From Ruegeria meonggei (GTDB lineage Bacteria > Pseudomonadota > Alphaproteobacteria > Rhodobacterales > Rhodobacteraceae), in NCBI RefSeq assembly GCF_900172215.1, contig NZ_FWFP01000002.1, forward strand, positions 248,001-312,000: a stretch of 64,000 nt of DNA, read 5' to 3'. The notes beneath the pieces were generated by a model. The model worked only from the letters and a program-made list of their open reading frames with translations, had not been told where the DNA came from and did no database searches. Positions within the stretch are counted from its first letter, which is position 1. Every line of letters starts with the position of its first letter. A program made the position numbers and the translations under genes. Shown here in pieces: positions 16,691 through 24,829 of the stretch.

Positions 16691-17557
16691 ATGACCAAGC
16701 CAGACATCTCATTCGAGTTCTTCCCCCCCAAGACGCTCGAGGCTTCGTTTCGTTTGTGGGATACGGTTCAGACGCTGGCCCCACTTGACCCGCGTTTTGT
16801 CTCGGTGACCTACGGTGCCGGTGGCACAACCCGAGAGTTGACGCGTGACGCGGTTGCCACCTTGCACAAGTCATCAGGCTTGCCAGTCGCTGCACACCTG
16901 ACGTGTGTCGATGCGTCCCGTCAGGAAACGCTGGAGATCGCCGATGCGTTTGCACGGGCGGGGGTCCAGGACATCGTGGCATTGCGGGGCGATCCGCCCG
17001 CCGGGCAGGATCGTTTCGAGCCGCATCCCGATGGCTTTGCAAACTCGGTTGAATTGATTTCCGCCCTGGCAGAGACCGAGATGTTCAGCATCCGTGTCGG
17101 TGCCTACCCTGACATTCACCCCGAAGCACAGAATGCGCGGACGGATGTGGATTGGCTCAAGGCCAAGCTCGACGCCGGCGCTGACGAGGCGTTGACCCAG
17201 TTCTTTTTCGAAGCCGAGACGTTTTTCCGGTTCCGCGATGCCTGCGCCAAAGCGGGGATCGACAAACCCATCGTGCCGGGCATCTTGCCGATCGAAAACT
17301 GGAAAGGGGCCCGGAATTTTGCCAACCGCTGCGGCACCCGAATCCCGGCCTGGGTCGATCAGGCGTTTGAAAAAGCCATTCGTGACGACCGCGAGGATCT
17401 GTTGGCTACCGCCCTGTGCACCGAATTGTGCTCGGACCTGATCGAAGGCGGCGTGGACAAGTTGCATTTCTACACGCTGAACCGGCCGGAACTGACGCGA
17501 GACGTATGTTTTGCACTGGGCATCACCCCAAAAACCGAACTGCAAAACGTCGCTTGA
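16691..17557 (+). CDS. metF: 5,10-methylenetetrahydrofolate reductase
   Basis: 288-residue FAD-dependent TIM-barrel enzyme that reduces methylenetetrahydrofolate to 5-methyltetrahydrofolate, the methyl donor for methionine synthesis. The N-terminal FEFFPPK motif carries the catalytic Glu, VTYGAGG and ALRGDPP are family blocks, and length matches MetF of E. coli (296). ATG 16691 has GAGG 6 bases upstream; extra codons before it would lie in the operator region. Divergent from metR, which is expected to control it. Confidence 0.95.
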   Translation: MTKPDISFEFFPPKTLEASFRLWDTVQTLAPLDPRFVSVTYGAGGTTRELTRDAVATLHKSSGLPVAAHLTCVDASRQETLEIADAFARAGVQDIVALRGDPPAGQDRFEPHPDGFANSVELISALAETEMFSIRVGAYPDIHPEAQNARTDVDWLKAKLDAGADEALTQFFFEAETFFRFRDACAKAGIDKPIVPGILPIENWKGARNFANRCGTRIPAWVDQAFEKAIRDDREDLLATALCTELCSDLIEGGVDKLHFYTLNRPELTRDVCFALGITPKTELQNVA

Positions 17558-17773
17558 TCATTCACAGGTGATCGAATGAAACCCCAACCTTTTTTTGGGT
17601 TCAGAACGTTTGATCACCGCCGACTACTAAGTGCCCTCTGCGGCACGAAAAACAATTGAGGCGTTGATACGGCATTACCATCTTCAATGTGATCAATCGT
17701 TCCATAAATTTGACAAAACCGTGAAGCTATAATCACTTAGTAATCAGTGTTTGTTTAATGAGTGAATTGAGTT

Positions 17774-18424
17774 ATGGAGCCTGTTGATAAGATTAGGGCC
17801 CGCGCTGACGCGCTGGAGGCCCTTGGGTTGGACCAGAATGCCGGGTCTAACGAAATCCGTGACGCGTGGCGCCATATTGCTTTTCACGCGCATCCCGACC
17901 ACACCCAAGGAGATTGCTCCAGTTTTTCGCGCGCGAAAGAGGCGTATGACTTGCTGCGGCGCGAGGGGATGACCGCCAAGGGACAATCCGGAAAACCCCG
18001 CAGACCCAAGTTGCGCAAGCGCGTGATTGAATTGGAAAGCACAGATATCGACGCGTGTCGGGTTTTACTGAACACGGCCCTGTCTCATAATCCTGATGGA
18101 GCGGCTGCGGATGCCGAGGGCCAGAATGTGGCCGAAGCGGATCATATTCCGGACGCCGTCGGATTCTTTGGGCGTCACCTGACTTATTTTGTCCCGACAC
18201 CTGTTTGCGAAGGTGCCAATCGCGTCGCTCTTCCAACGTCATTTCTTGCCGCTGTACGCCGTATGGACACCGAAGTGCTCAGCTTTCAATCAAAGGATTC
18301 CGGTGCCGGAGAAGTCATGGTTCCCGAGGCCATCACTGCAAGCAAGTTTCCCGGTGCGCGAAGCGTGCGCATCAAGTTCGATGCAGATCAGCAGATGCGG
18401 GACAGTTTCTGGCTGGCAAGCTGA
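17774..18424 (+). CDS. J-domain protein
   Basis: 216 residues. The N-terminal 65 residues form a J domain: helix II, the HPD tripeptide (40-42) and helix III (FSRAKEAYDLLRREG). No G/F region, zinc finger or DnaJ C-terminal domain follows, so this is a class C J protein that would recruit DnaK to a specific client. The remaining about 150 residues resemble nothing I recognise; they include a basic linker (GKPRRPKLRKR, about 75-90). The 216-bp upstream gap is AT-rich and probably holds its promoter. Single gene; a terminator hairpin follows. Confidence 0.82.
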   Translation: MEPVDKIRARADALEALGLDQNAGSNEIRDAWRHIAFHAHPDHTQGDCSSFSRAKEAYDLLRREGMTAKGQSGKPRRPKLRKRVIELESTDIDACRVLLNTALSHNPDGAAADAEGQNVAEADHIPDAVGFFGRHLTYFVPTPVCEGANRVALPTSFLAAVRRMDTEVLSFQSKDSGAGEVMVPEAITASKFPGARSVRIKFDADQQMRDSFWLAS

Positions 18425-18431
18425 CAAGCAA

Positions 18432-18461
18432 AAAAGCCCGACGCTGAACCGCCGGGCTTTT
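18432..18461. terminator. Bidirectional terminator
   Basis: AAAAGCCCG and CGGGCTTTT form a 9-bp stem with a 12-base loop between two convergent genes. T-runs are present on both strands, so it can serve both the J-domain gene and the YHS gene. Confidence 0.88.
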
Positions 18462-18478
18462 GGGGGCTAGAGTGGCCA

Positions 18479-18997
18479 CTAGTTGGAAATCGGACCTTCA
18501 GAGGTGAACTTTGGAATGACGCTGGTCGACGCATCTGCGGGTTCGATCCCGGGCCAGTTGCCTTCGGCCAGATTGATATTTCCCGGAACGTCCTCTTCAA
18601 AAAAGCCGACAACGACATCGGTGATGTTTAAATACAGCTTGTTATCGACAATCCGCCACAGGTTGGGGTTGGCAGGAACCTTGCCGCCACGAGACACGCC
18701 GTAAGCGCAGTGGCCATCATATTGCGGTGCGTAAAAGGCCGGGTTCTCAAGGAACTTGTCGCGGTTTTCCTCGGTCGCAAACGCCCATGTGGCGCCGTTG
18801 TAATCTGCGGTAATGTCAGCGCGCCCGCGCACTGCCTCAGGCTGCGACTGACCGACCGGAGCCTGATCCAGGTTGCGATATGACACGACGTCATAACCAG
18901 AGACGGCGAATCCGGTGCCATCCACGTACTGATCACCGGCAAAGGCCGGAACTGCAAAGGCCAGTGTCGTCGCTAGGGTCAGGGCAAAGCGTTTCAT
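18479..18997 (-). CDS. Secreted YHS-domain protein
   Basis: 172 residues with a signal peptide (MKRFALTLATTLAFAVPAFA). The mature part follows the YHS-domain pattern: GYDVVSY near the start, ATWAFATEENRDKFLENPAFYAPQYDGHCAYG, and a C-terminal NKLYLN segment. Some relatives have selenocysteine at the position occupied here by Cys in HCAYG; this copy has a normal cysteine codon. YHS domains are thought to bind metals such as copper, but function is not established. Single gene in a monocistronic unit ending at the shared terminator. Confidence 0.85.
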   Translation of the reverse strand: MKRFALTLATTLAFAVPAFAGDQYVDGTGFAVSGYDVVSYRNLDQAPVGQSQPEAVRGRADITADYNGATWAFATEENRDKFLENPAFYAPQYDGHCAYGVSRGGKVPANPNLWRIVDNKLYLNITDVVVGFFEEDVPGNINLAEGNWPGIEPADASTSVIPKFTSEGPISN

Positions 18998-19241
18998 GTG
19001 GTCAATCCTCTTGTCCTTAGGGTTGTCGACCGGAATTCCGGGTCTAATCGGACAATAGGGTATTTCCGGCCTTACGGCAGTCCTGCTCGCGGCGCTGTGA
19101 CGTCGAATGAAGAAATGTGAGGTGTTGCCGCCCGATTGTTACAAATCCGCACTTACGTCCGGGGTTGGACTCTGGGCGTTGCAACATTAGCTGTTGAGAT
19201 GAACGGGCACGTCACCCGAACTATGCTGAGAAAGGCAAGAG

Positions 19242-20120
19242 ATGACCGAGCAATCCACTTACACGCCCCCCAAGGTCTGGACATGGGACAGTCAGAATGG
19301 GGGCCAGTTTGCCAACATCAATCGTCCGATTTCCGGAGCCACCCATGACAAGGACTTGCCGGTGGGACGTCATCCCCTACAGCTTTATTCATTAGCGACC
19401 CCAAATGGCGTCAAAGCAACGGTGATGCTGGAAGAGCTTCTTGCCCTGGGCCATGAAGGTGCGGAATACAACGCCTGGCTCATCAATATTGGCGAGGGCG
19501 ATCAGTTCGGTTCGGGCTTTGTCGAGGCCAACCCTAACTCGAAAATTCCCGCGCTTTGGGATCGGTCTGGGGAAAAGCCCGTTCGGGTTTTCGAAAGCGC
19601 CTCCATCCTGTTTCATCTGGCCGAAAAGTTCGACGCCTTCCTGCCGAAATCCGGTCCCGAGCGTACCGAAGTTATGAATTGGGTGTTCTGGCAGATGGGC
19701 AGCGCGCCTTATCTGGGCGGTGGGTTTGGGCATTTCTACGCCTATGCTCCGGAAAAATGGGAATACCCCATCAACCGTTTCGCAATGGAGACAAAACGCC
19801 AACTGGACGTGCTTGATCGTCAACTGGCCGAAAATTCATTCATCGCAGGCGAAGATTACACCATCGCAGATATGGCGATCTGGCCCTGGTATGGCCAGTT
19901 GGTTCTGGGCCGTCTCTACAGCGCAGCCGAGTTCCTGGACGTCGAATCCTACACGCACGTGATGCGGTGGGCCAAGGCCATCGATGCGCGCCCGGCCGTT
20001 AGCCGCGGTCGCATGGTCAATCGCCCGTTCGGTGAGCCCCACACGCAGCTTCACGAACGCCACGAAGCCAGCGATTTCGAAACCCGCACCCAGGACAAGC
20101 TGGAAGCTGCGGCAGAATAA
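19242..20120 (+). CDS. yghU: YghU-type glutathione S-transferase / disulfide-bond oxidoreductase
   Basis: 292 residues. N-terminal thioredoxin-like GST domain with a long N-terminal arm (YTPPKVWTWDSQNGG), then a helical C-terminal domain (FIAGEDYTIADMAIWPWYGQL). It matches E. coli YghU/YfcG-type proteins, which bind two glutathiones and reduce disulfides rather than acting as classical transferases. Cytosolic, stress-related role likely. Start chosen by GGCAAGAG upstream. The preceding 244 bp contain no gene I can support; the following hairpin at 20127 ends the unit. Confidence 0.9.
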   Translation: MTEQSTYTPPKVWTWDSQNGGQFANINRPISGATHDKDLPVGRHPLQLYSLATPNGVKATVMLEELLALGHEGAEYNAWLINIGEGDQFGSGFVEANPNSKIPALWDRSGEKPVRVFESASILFHLAEKFDAFLPKSGPERTEVMNWVFWQMGSAPYLGGGFGHFYAYAPEKWEYPINRFAMETKRQLDVLDRQLAENSFIAGEDYTIADMAIWPWYGQLVLGRLYSAAEFLDVESYTHVMRWAKAIDARPAVSRGRMVNRPFGEPHTQLHERHEASDFETRTQDKLEAAAE

Positions 20121-20126
20121 CCTTTG

Positions 20127-20160
20127 GCGCCCCGTAGGTCAGGGATCGGCGGGGCGCTTT
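20127..20160 (+). terminator. Terminator after yghU
   Basis: GCGCCCCG and CGGGGCGC form an 8-bp GC-rich stem with a loop of about 15 bases, followed by TTT. It lies between convergent genes and may act for both. Confidence 0.75.
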
Positions 20161-20168
20161 GAATTGGG

Positions 20169-20957
20169 CTATTTCAGGATGGGCGGCTGGTTCGGATCAC
20201 TGCCCGGTGCGACTTGTTTTATAACGCGTTCCTGCGGTTGCGGCAGATCGAACCGAAGCCCGACCTTTGCCAACGATGCAGCGGTCGGATCATGTGGCGC
20301 AAAGAACCCCACATCCATCGCCCCGGCTTCGATGCCAGAGAAGGTCAGCGCCTCGGACGCGGCTTTGGCCAGTGCAGCTTCTGCGCCCTCAACCGTGCCA
20401 ACAAACCCCAAAAGGTGGCCCGAGCCACCGTCCTCTGATTTCGTGCCCACCAGATACGCCGCTTGCGCCAAACCAACAGCTGTGGCCAGCTTTGCATCCA
20501 GCGCGGTCAGCAGATCTTCTGGCAACCCCACGGGAGGCAAGAACTCAGCAAGGCGTTGCTGCACTTCTTCGGGGCCGTGCTGCAAGGTGGTGTCCAACCA
20601 ACCCAGCGCCTCGGACGGAATCAACATAGAGGACGGTGCCACCTCTAGGTTTAGCCCCAGGCCAATCCCCTGCCCCGACAGCATCGACGACAACACACGC
20701 CCGGACAGCGCCACATAGGGCACCGGGCGGCCAGCAAACCGGGACAGACGATCCTCGCGGTCGAAGGCCAGGACAAAGCTACCATCTGCCACGTCGAACA
20801 GTTCGGGCGAGATGTTTTCGCCTTTTGCCTCTTCGGTCAGCATCAGGAACAGCTCGCTATCCGCAAGCCGTTCGAAAAACCGCAGCCGGGCTGCGTTGTC
20901 GTGCAGATTGGCGTCCATGGCGACATGGGCGGCGTCAAGGGCGGATGTGTCAGTCAT
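20169..20957 (-). CDS. SseB family protein
   Basis: 262 residues. The N-terminal about 130 residues follow the SseB/enhanced serine sensitivity pattern (DREDRLSRFAGRPVPYVALSGR, then the LGLNLEVAPSSMLIPSEALGWL stretch, each conserved in the family). A C-terminal extension resembles the SseB C-terminal domain. No enzymatic function is known for the family. It overlaps the end of the upstream uracil-DNA glycosylase-like gene by 8 bp and is therefore co-transcribed with it. Confidence 0.8.
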   Translation of the reverse strand: MTDTSALDAAHVAMDANLHDNAARLRFFERLADSELFLMLTEEAKGENISPELFDVADGSFVLAFDREDRLSRFAGRPVPYVALSGRVLSSMLSGQGIGLGLNLEVAPSSMLIPSEALGWLDTTLQHGPEEVQQRLAEFLPPVGLPEDLLTALDAKLATAVGLAQAAYLVGTKSEDGGSGHLLGFVGTVEGAEAALAKAASEALTFSGIEAGAMDVGFFAPHDPTAASLAKVGLRFDLPQPQERVIKQVAPGSDPNQPPILK

Positions 20958-21537
20958 TCAGAACCTCTTGAACCCGCGCGCGCAGAACCGGCAAAAGCTC
21001 GGCCTCGAACCACGGGTTTTTCCTGAGCCATGCCGTATTCCGCCAGGACGGATGGGGCAAGGCAAATACCCGCGGCGCATAGTCTCGCCAATTGCGAACG
21101 GTCTCGGTCACAGGGCTGCGTACATGCAGATGGTACTTATGCGCATGTCCCCCAACCAGAATGGTCAGTGGTACTTCGCCTAATGCCTGCATCACTTTGC
21201 CATGCCATGTCTTTCCGCAAATTGGCGGGGGCGGCAGATCGGCCTTGCGTTCGTTGTAGCCGGGGAAACAAAACGCCATCGGAACAATCGACACCTGGGC
21301 GCGATCATAAAACACGGTCTCGTCAATACCCAGCCAATCCCGCAATCGGTCACCCGATGGGTCGGAAAACGGACGCCCCGACAGGTGGACGCGCGCGCCC
21401 GGGGCCTGTCCCGCAATCAAGATTGGTGCGCCCGGCTGAAACCAAACCACCGGACGCGGTTCATGCGCGGTTTCGGTTGCCGCGAACCTGTCTGCACAAA
21501 TGCGGCAGGATTTGATTTCTTTCTCTAACGAATTCAT
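20950..21537 (-). CDS. Uracil-DNA glycosylase superfamily protein
   Basis: 195 residues. N-terminal Cys pair (SCRICADR) is like the first half of the Fe-S cluster site of family 4 enzymes, followed by the motif A region LIAGQAPGARVHLSGRPFSDPSG and a C-terminal HPSWRN resembling the active-site HPSP loop. The typical second Cys pair of an Fe-S family 4 enzyme is not evident, so cluster binding is doubtful. It probably removes or recognises damaged bases, or is a non-catalytic relative; this cannot be told here. First gene of a two-gene operon with sseB. Confidence 0.75.
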   Translation of the reverse strand: MNSLEKEIKSCRICADRFAATETAHEPRPVVWFQPGAPILIAGQAPGARVHLSGRPFSDPSGDRLRDWLGIDETVFYDRAQVSIVPMAFCFPGYNERKADLPPPPICGKTWHGKVMQALGEVPLTILVGGHAHKYHLHVRSPVTETVRNWRDYAPRVFALPHPSWRNTAWLRKNPWFEAELLPVLRARVQEVLND

Positions 21538-21767
21538 CAGATCGCAAGATTTCCTGCATCATGTTGGTTGACGGTCGAGCTGAAAGATAGTCAACGCGGG
21601 GCCTCGGTCCAACCGGTGAAATAGTCACAATGCCGATGAAGTGCTGAGGTACGCATTGATCATTTGTTTCATAATTCGACATAATGTGGCCAACATGGGT
21701 CCGTAGTTTAACCACGCCCTCGCCGACCCGGTCGGTGCACAAACAAACCAAGAGCAGCAGGCTTTGA

Positions 21768-22427
21768 ATGCTTGAGTTTGAGAATGTCAGTAAGTCCTTC
21801 TGGACCGGGACGCGCCGCAAGGTGATCCTGGACCGGGTCTCGTTCCGGGTTGAACTGGGCCGGTCGGTTGGCATTCTGGCCCCCAACGGCACCGGAAAAA
21901 CCACGCTGATCAACATGATGGCCGGCCTGGAAAAACCTGACGAGGGTGTTATCCGTAAATCCTGCAGGATTTCGTTCCCAATGGGTTTCACGGGCGGCGT
22001 GGCTAGCAAAATGTCGGCGCTTGAGAACGCGCGTTACATCGCCAAAATCTATGGAATGGACCCCGACTATGTTGAGGCTTATTGCAGCTGGCTATGCGGT
22101 TTGGGTGAATATTTTGACCAACCCATGGCCACCTATTCATCAGGGATGAAGGCCCGATTTACCTTTGCGTTGATGCTGGCGCTGGATTTTGACATGTACC
22201 TGATCGATGAAGGGATGCCTGCCTCTACGGATGTCGAATTCAACAGAAAAGCAGGTGATATCCTGAAAGAACGCTTGCGCACGACCACTTTGGTAATTGT
22301 TTCCCACAACCCGGATGTTCTTGAACGATTTGCGCAACAGGCGGCAGTTCTTCTGGACGGTCAGCTTCATATGTTCGAAACCTTGGAAGAGGCAAAACAG
22401 CTATATGACTACCAAACCCAAGGCTAG
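21768..22427 (+). CDS. kpsT: Capsule polysaccharide export ATP-binding protein KpsT
   Basis: 219-residue ABC ATPase. Walker A APNGTGKTT (38-46), signature SSGMKARF, Walker B MYLIDEG and the H-loop VSHNP place it in the KpsT/CtrD/BexA group of polysaccharide exporters; the degenerate signature and short length are typical. It supplies energy for moving capsule polymer across the inner membrane together with KpsM, which is not in the window. The AT-richer 230 bp upstream contains its promoter. kpsE follows with a 23-bp overlap, so the two are coupled. Confidence 0.9.
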   Translation: MLEFENVSKSFWTGTRRKVILDRVSFRVELGRSVGILAPNGTGKTTLINMMAGLEKPDEGVIRKSCRISFPMGFTGGVASKMSALENARYIAKIYGMDPDYVEAYCSWLCGLGEYFDQPMATYSSGMKARFTFALMLALDFDMYLIDEGMPASTDVEFNRKAGDILKERLRTTTLVIVSHNPDVLERFAQQAAVLLDGQLHMFETLEEAKQLYDYQTQG

Positions 22428-23976
22428 AAAATACAATTGGCGTCGCAATCGTCAGGGGGTCGGCACGCCGGACGCCCGTGCCGATGCGATCTCGCGCATC
22501 AGGAAGGCGACGCAACCGACCGAGACTGGGAATGAACAGCAGCCTGCGACCGATATTGATGAAATCAAGCGCGAAGGGCTGACTGGGCGGCAATTGCGCG
22601 TCGCCCGGCGGCTGGCGCAAAAGAACGATCTTGCGGCGACCTCGGATTACGACGCAGTGCGGTTGCTGCGCTTAAAGGGCATCGACCCGTTTGAACGCGC
22701 CAACCTGCTGGAACTGGCGTCCGAAAAGGCACAGGCCGAGGATCAGACCCAGGACAAGATCACAATTCAGCTGCCGCAGACCGTCAGAGACACCCCGCAG
22801 ACCTTGCCGGGTCCGGAACTTAGCCCGTCAGAACGCCGGGATTTTGAAATCGGTGAGATTCAAAAGGACATCGCACGCCGCCGCAAACGCAAACTTTTTG
22901 CCTTGTTTGCGCGTCTGGCGGTTTTTGTCCTGCTGCCAACTCTGATCGTTGGACTGTATTTCTATCGGATCGCGACACCGATGTACGCCAGCGACTCAGC
23001 CTTTTCCATCCTGCAAGCGGATGGCGGCGGTTCGATCGGCGGCCTACTATCCGGTACGCAGTTTGCCACAGCCCCGGATTCCGTTGCCACACAGGAATTC
23101 CTTGAATCAAAAGATGCTTTGCAGCGCCTTGAGGGGGACGTCGGGTTTTCCGAGGTTTTCAAGCAAGATTGGATTGACCCGATTCAACGACTGTCTCTGG
23201 ACGCAAGTCTTGAGGAAACTTATAAGCTTTACAAGCGGATGATCGTTATCGGATTTGACCCTACAGACGGCATCATCCGCATGGAAGTTGCTGCGCCGGA
23301 TCCGGACATTGCGGTCAATTTGTCTAACACGCTCATCTCTTATGCCGAAGACCGGATAAACGGGCTGACAGAGCTGAAACGCGAAGACCAGATGCGAGAT
23401 GCCCGCGCTGGTTTTGAAGCCGCCCAACAAGAACGCAGAACAGCGCAGGAAGACCTGATCAAACTGCAGTTGGAGGGCGCCGTACTGGACCCCGAAAACG
23501 TCCTGACAGGTCTGCGAACCCGTATCACCGAAATTGAGATTCAGCTGCAGGACAAAGAACTGCAATTGGCGGCTCTACTGGACAACCTGCGCCCGAACAA
23601 AGCCAAAGTGGATGGGGTTCGTGCCGATATTGAACGTCTGGAAGCGGTTCATGAAGAGCTGAACGCGGAAATGCTGGATGTCTCAGCAGGCGAAAACTCG
23701 CTGGTTAGGTTGAGCGTTCGAATCCAGATGGCACAGGCGGATCTGGCGGCGCGCGATTTGATGCTGCAAACCGCAATGGAGCAGATGGAAACCACCCGGA
23801 CCGAGGCGAACCGAAAAGTTCGCTATCTGACCGTTTCGGTGAACCCCATCCCAAGCCAGGAACCGACCTATCCGCGCAAATTCGAAAATACGATTTTGGC
23901 TTTCCTGTTGTTTGCTGGTATCTACCTGATGATCTCGCTTACCGCGTCGGTCCTTCGTGAACAGGTATCCTCGTAA
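22405..23976 (+). CDS. kpsE: Capsule polysaccharide export inner-membrane protein KpsE/CtrB type
   Basis: 523 residues of the polysaccharide co-polymerase/membrane fusion type. A cytoplasmic N-terminus of about 170 residues is unusually long and basic/Q-rich; a membrane segment follows (RLAVFVLLPTLIVGLYFYR), then a large periplasmic region with coiled coil (about 330-470), and a second membrane segment near the C-terminus (NTILAFLLFAGIYLMISL). This two-helix layout is diagnostic. ATG 22405 is chosen inside kpsT because the resulting MTTKPKARKYN start is compact; earlier in-frame ATGs would give a shadow of kpsT. The N-terminal extension compared with E. coli KpsE (382 residues) is notable. 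Confidence 0.88.
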   Translation: MTTKPKARKYNWRRNRQGVGTPDARADAISRIRKATQPTETGNEQQPATDIDEIKREGLTGRQLRVARRLAQKNDLAATSDYDAVRLLRLKGIDPFERANLLELASEKAQAEDQTQDKITIQLPQTVRDTPQTLPGPELSPSERRDFEIGEIQKDIARRRKRKLFALFARLAVFVLLPTLIVGLYFYRIATPMYASDSAFSILQADGGGSIGGLLSGTQFATAPDSVATQEFLESKDALQRLEGDVGFSEVFKQDWIDPIQRLSLDASLEETYKLYKRMIVIGFDPTDGIIRMEVAAPDPDIAVNLSNTLISYAEDRINGLTELKREDQMRDARAGFEAAQQERRTAQEDLIKLQLEGAVLDPENVLTGLRTRITEIEIQLQDKELQLAALLDNLRPNKAKVDGVRADIERLEAVHEELNAEMLDVSAGENSLVRLSVRIQMAQADLAARDLMLQTAMEQMETTRTEANRKVRYLTVSVNPIPSQEPTYPRKFENTILAFLLFAGIYLMISLTASVLREQVSS

Positions 23977-23981
23977 GACAC

Positions 23982-24815
23982 ATGAAACATGTAAAAATCT
24001 CCGACCTAACGGTTGGCAATGATCTGCCGCTGACGATCATTGCTGGCCCCTGCCAACTTGAAACTGCCGATCATGCACAGATGATTGCGGGAAAAATGAA
24101 AGAGGCCTGCGATGCTGCCGGTGCGCAGTATGTGTTCAAGGCCTCATATGACAAAGCAAACCGAACGTCTTTGTCGGGAAAACGCGGCTTGGGGATCGAT
24201 GCCGGACTGAAGGTTCTGGATGACATCCGCACGACGATGGGTGTTCCGGTGCTGACAGACGTCCACACCGAAGCACAATGCGCCATCGTCGCCGAGGCTG
24301 TGGACGTTCTGCAGATCCCGGCCTTTCTGTGCCGCCAGACGGACATGCTGTTGGCGGCTGGAAACACAGGTGCAGTCATCAATGTCAAAAAAGGACAATT
24401 CCTAGCCCCTTGGGAAATGCCGAATATCGTCGCTAAAATTGAGAGTACGGGAAACCGAAACATTCTGTTGACTGAGCGCGGATCTTCTTTCGGCTACAAT
24501 ACGTTGGTGGCTGACATGCGGTCGCTGCCGCAAATGGCCCAGACAGGCTATCCGGTTGTGATGGATGCCACGCATTCCGTGCAGCAACCGGGTGGCCAAG
24601 GCGGTTCCTCTGGCGGGCAACGCGAATTTGCGCCCGTTATGGCGCGGGCCGCTGTGGCCGTAGGCACAAGCGCAGTGTTCATGGAAACGCATCAGGACCC
24701 TGACAATGCCCCCTGTGATGGGCCAAACATGATCTATCTGGACCAGATGCCTCAGCTCGTTGACACGTTGATGCGCTTTGATGCACTGGCCAAGGCCAAC
24801 CCAATTCAGATTTAA
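23982..24815 (+). CDS. kdsA: 3-deoxy-8-phosphooctulonate synthase
   Basis: 277-residue TIM-barrel enzyme condensing arabinose-5-phosphate and phosphoenolpyruvate to Kdo-8-phosphate. Visible blocks: IIAGPCQLE near the N-terminus, FKASYDKANRTS and the DATHSVQQPGG loop. It is 5 bp after kpsE, so it belongs to the same transcript. Kdo is needed both for lipopolysaccharide and for the poly-Kdo linker of group 2-type capsules, which KpsT/KpsE-type exporters move; the position suggests the capsule role. Other Kdo genes are not in the window. Confidence 0.95.
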   Translation: MKHVKISDLTVGNDLPLTIIAGPCQLETADHAQMIAGKMKEACDAAGAQYVFKASYDKANRTSLSGKRGLGIDAGLKVLDDIRTTMGVPVLTDVHTEAQCAIVAEAVDVLQIPAFLCRQTDMLLAAGNTGAVINVKKGQFLAPWEMPNIVAKIESTGNRNILLTERGSSFGYNTLVADMRSLPQMAQTGYPVVMDATHSVQQPGGQGGSSGGQREFAPVMARAAVAVGTSAVFMETHQDPDNAPCDGPNMIYLDQMPQLVDTLMRFDALAKANPIQI

Positions 24816-24829
24816 CCAAGAGAGTTCCT

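Noticed and set aside
17575..17605. AACCCCAA...TTGGGTT hairpin after metF
   Set aside because: Weak stem with a mismatch; could end metF transcripts but not confident enough to list.
17710..17733. Perfect TTGACA and TATAAT upstream of the J-domain gene
   Set aside because: The spacer is only 12 bp, far below the 16-18 bp a sigma-70 promoter needs; not called as a promoter.
21538..21767. Possible small RNA or leader upstream of kpsT
   Set aside because: Some short dyads (for example GCCGACCCGGTCGG) but nothing beyond what a promoter region may show by chance.
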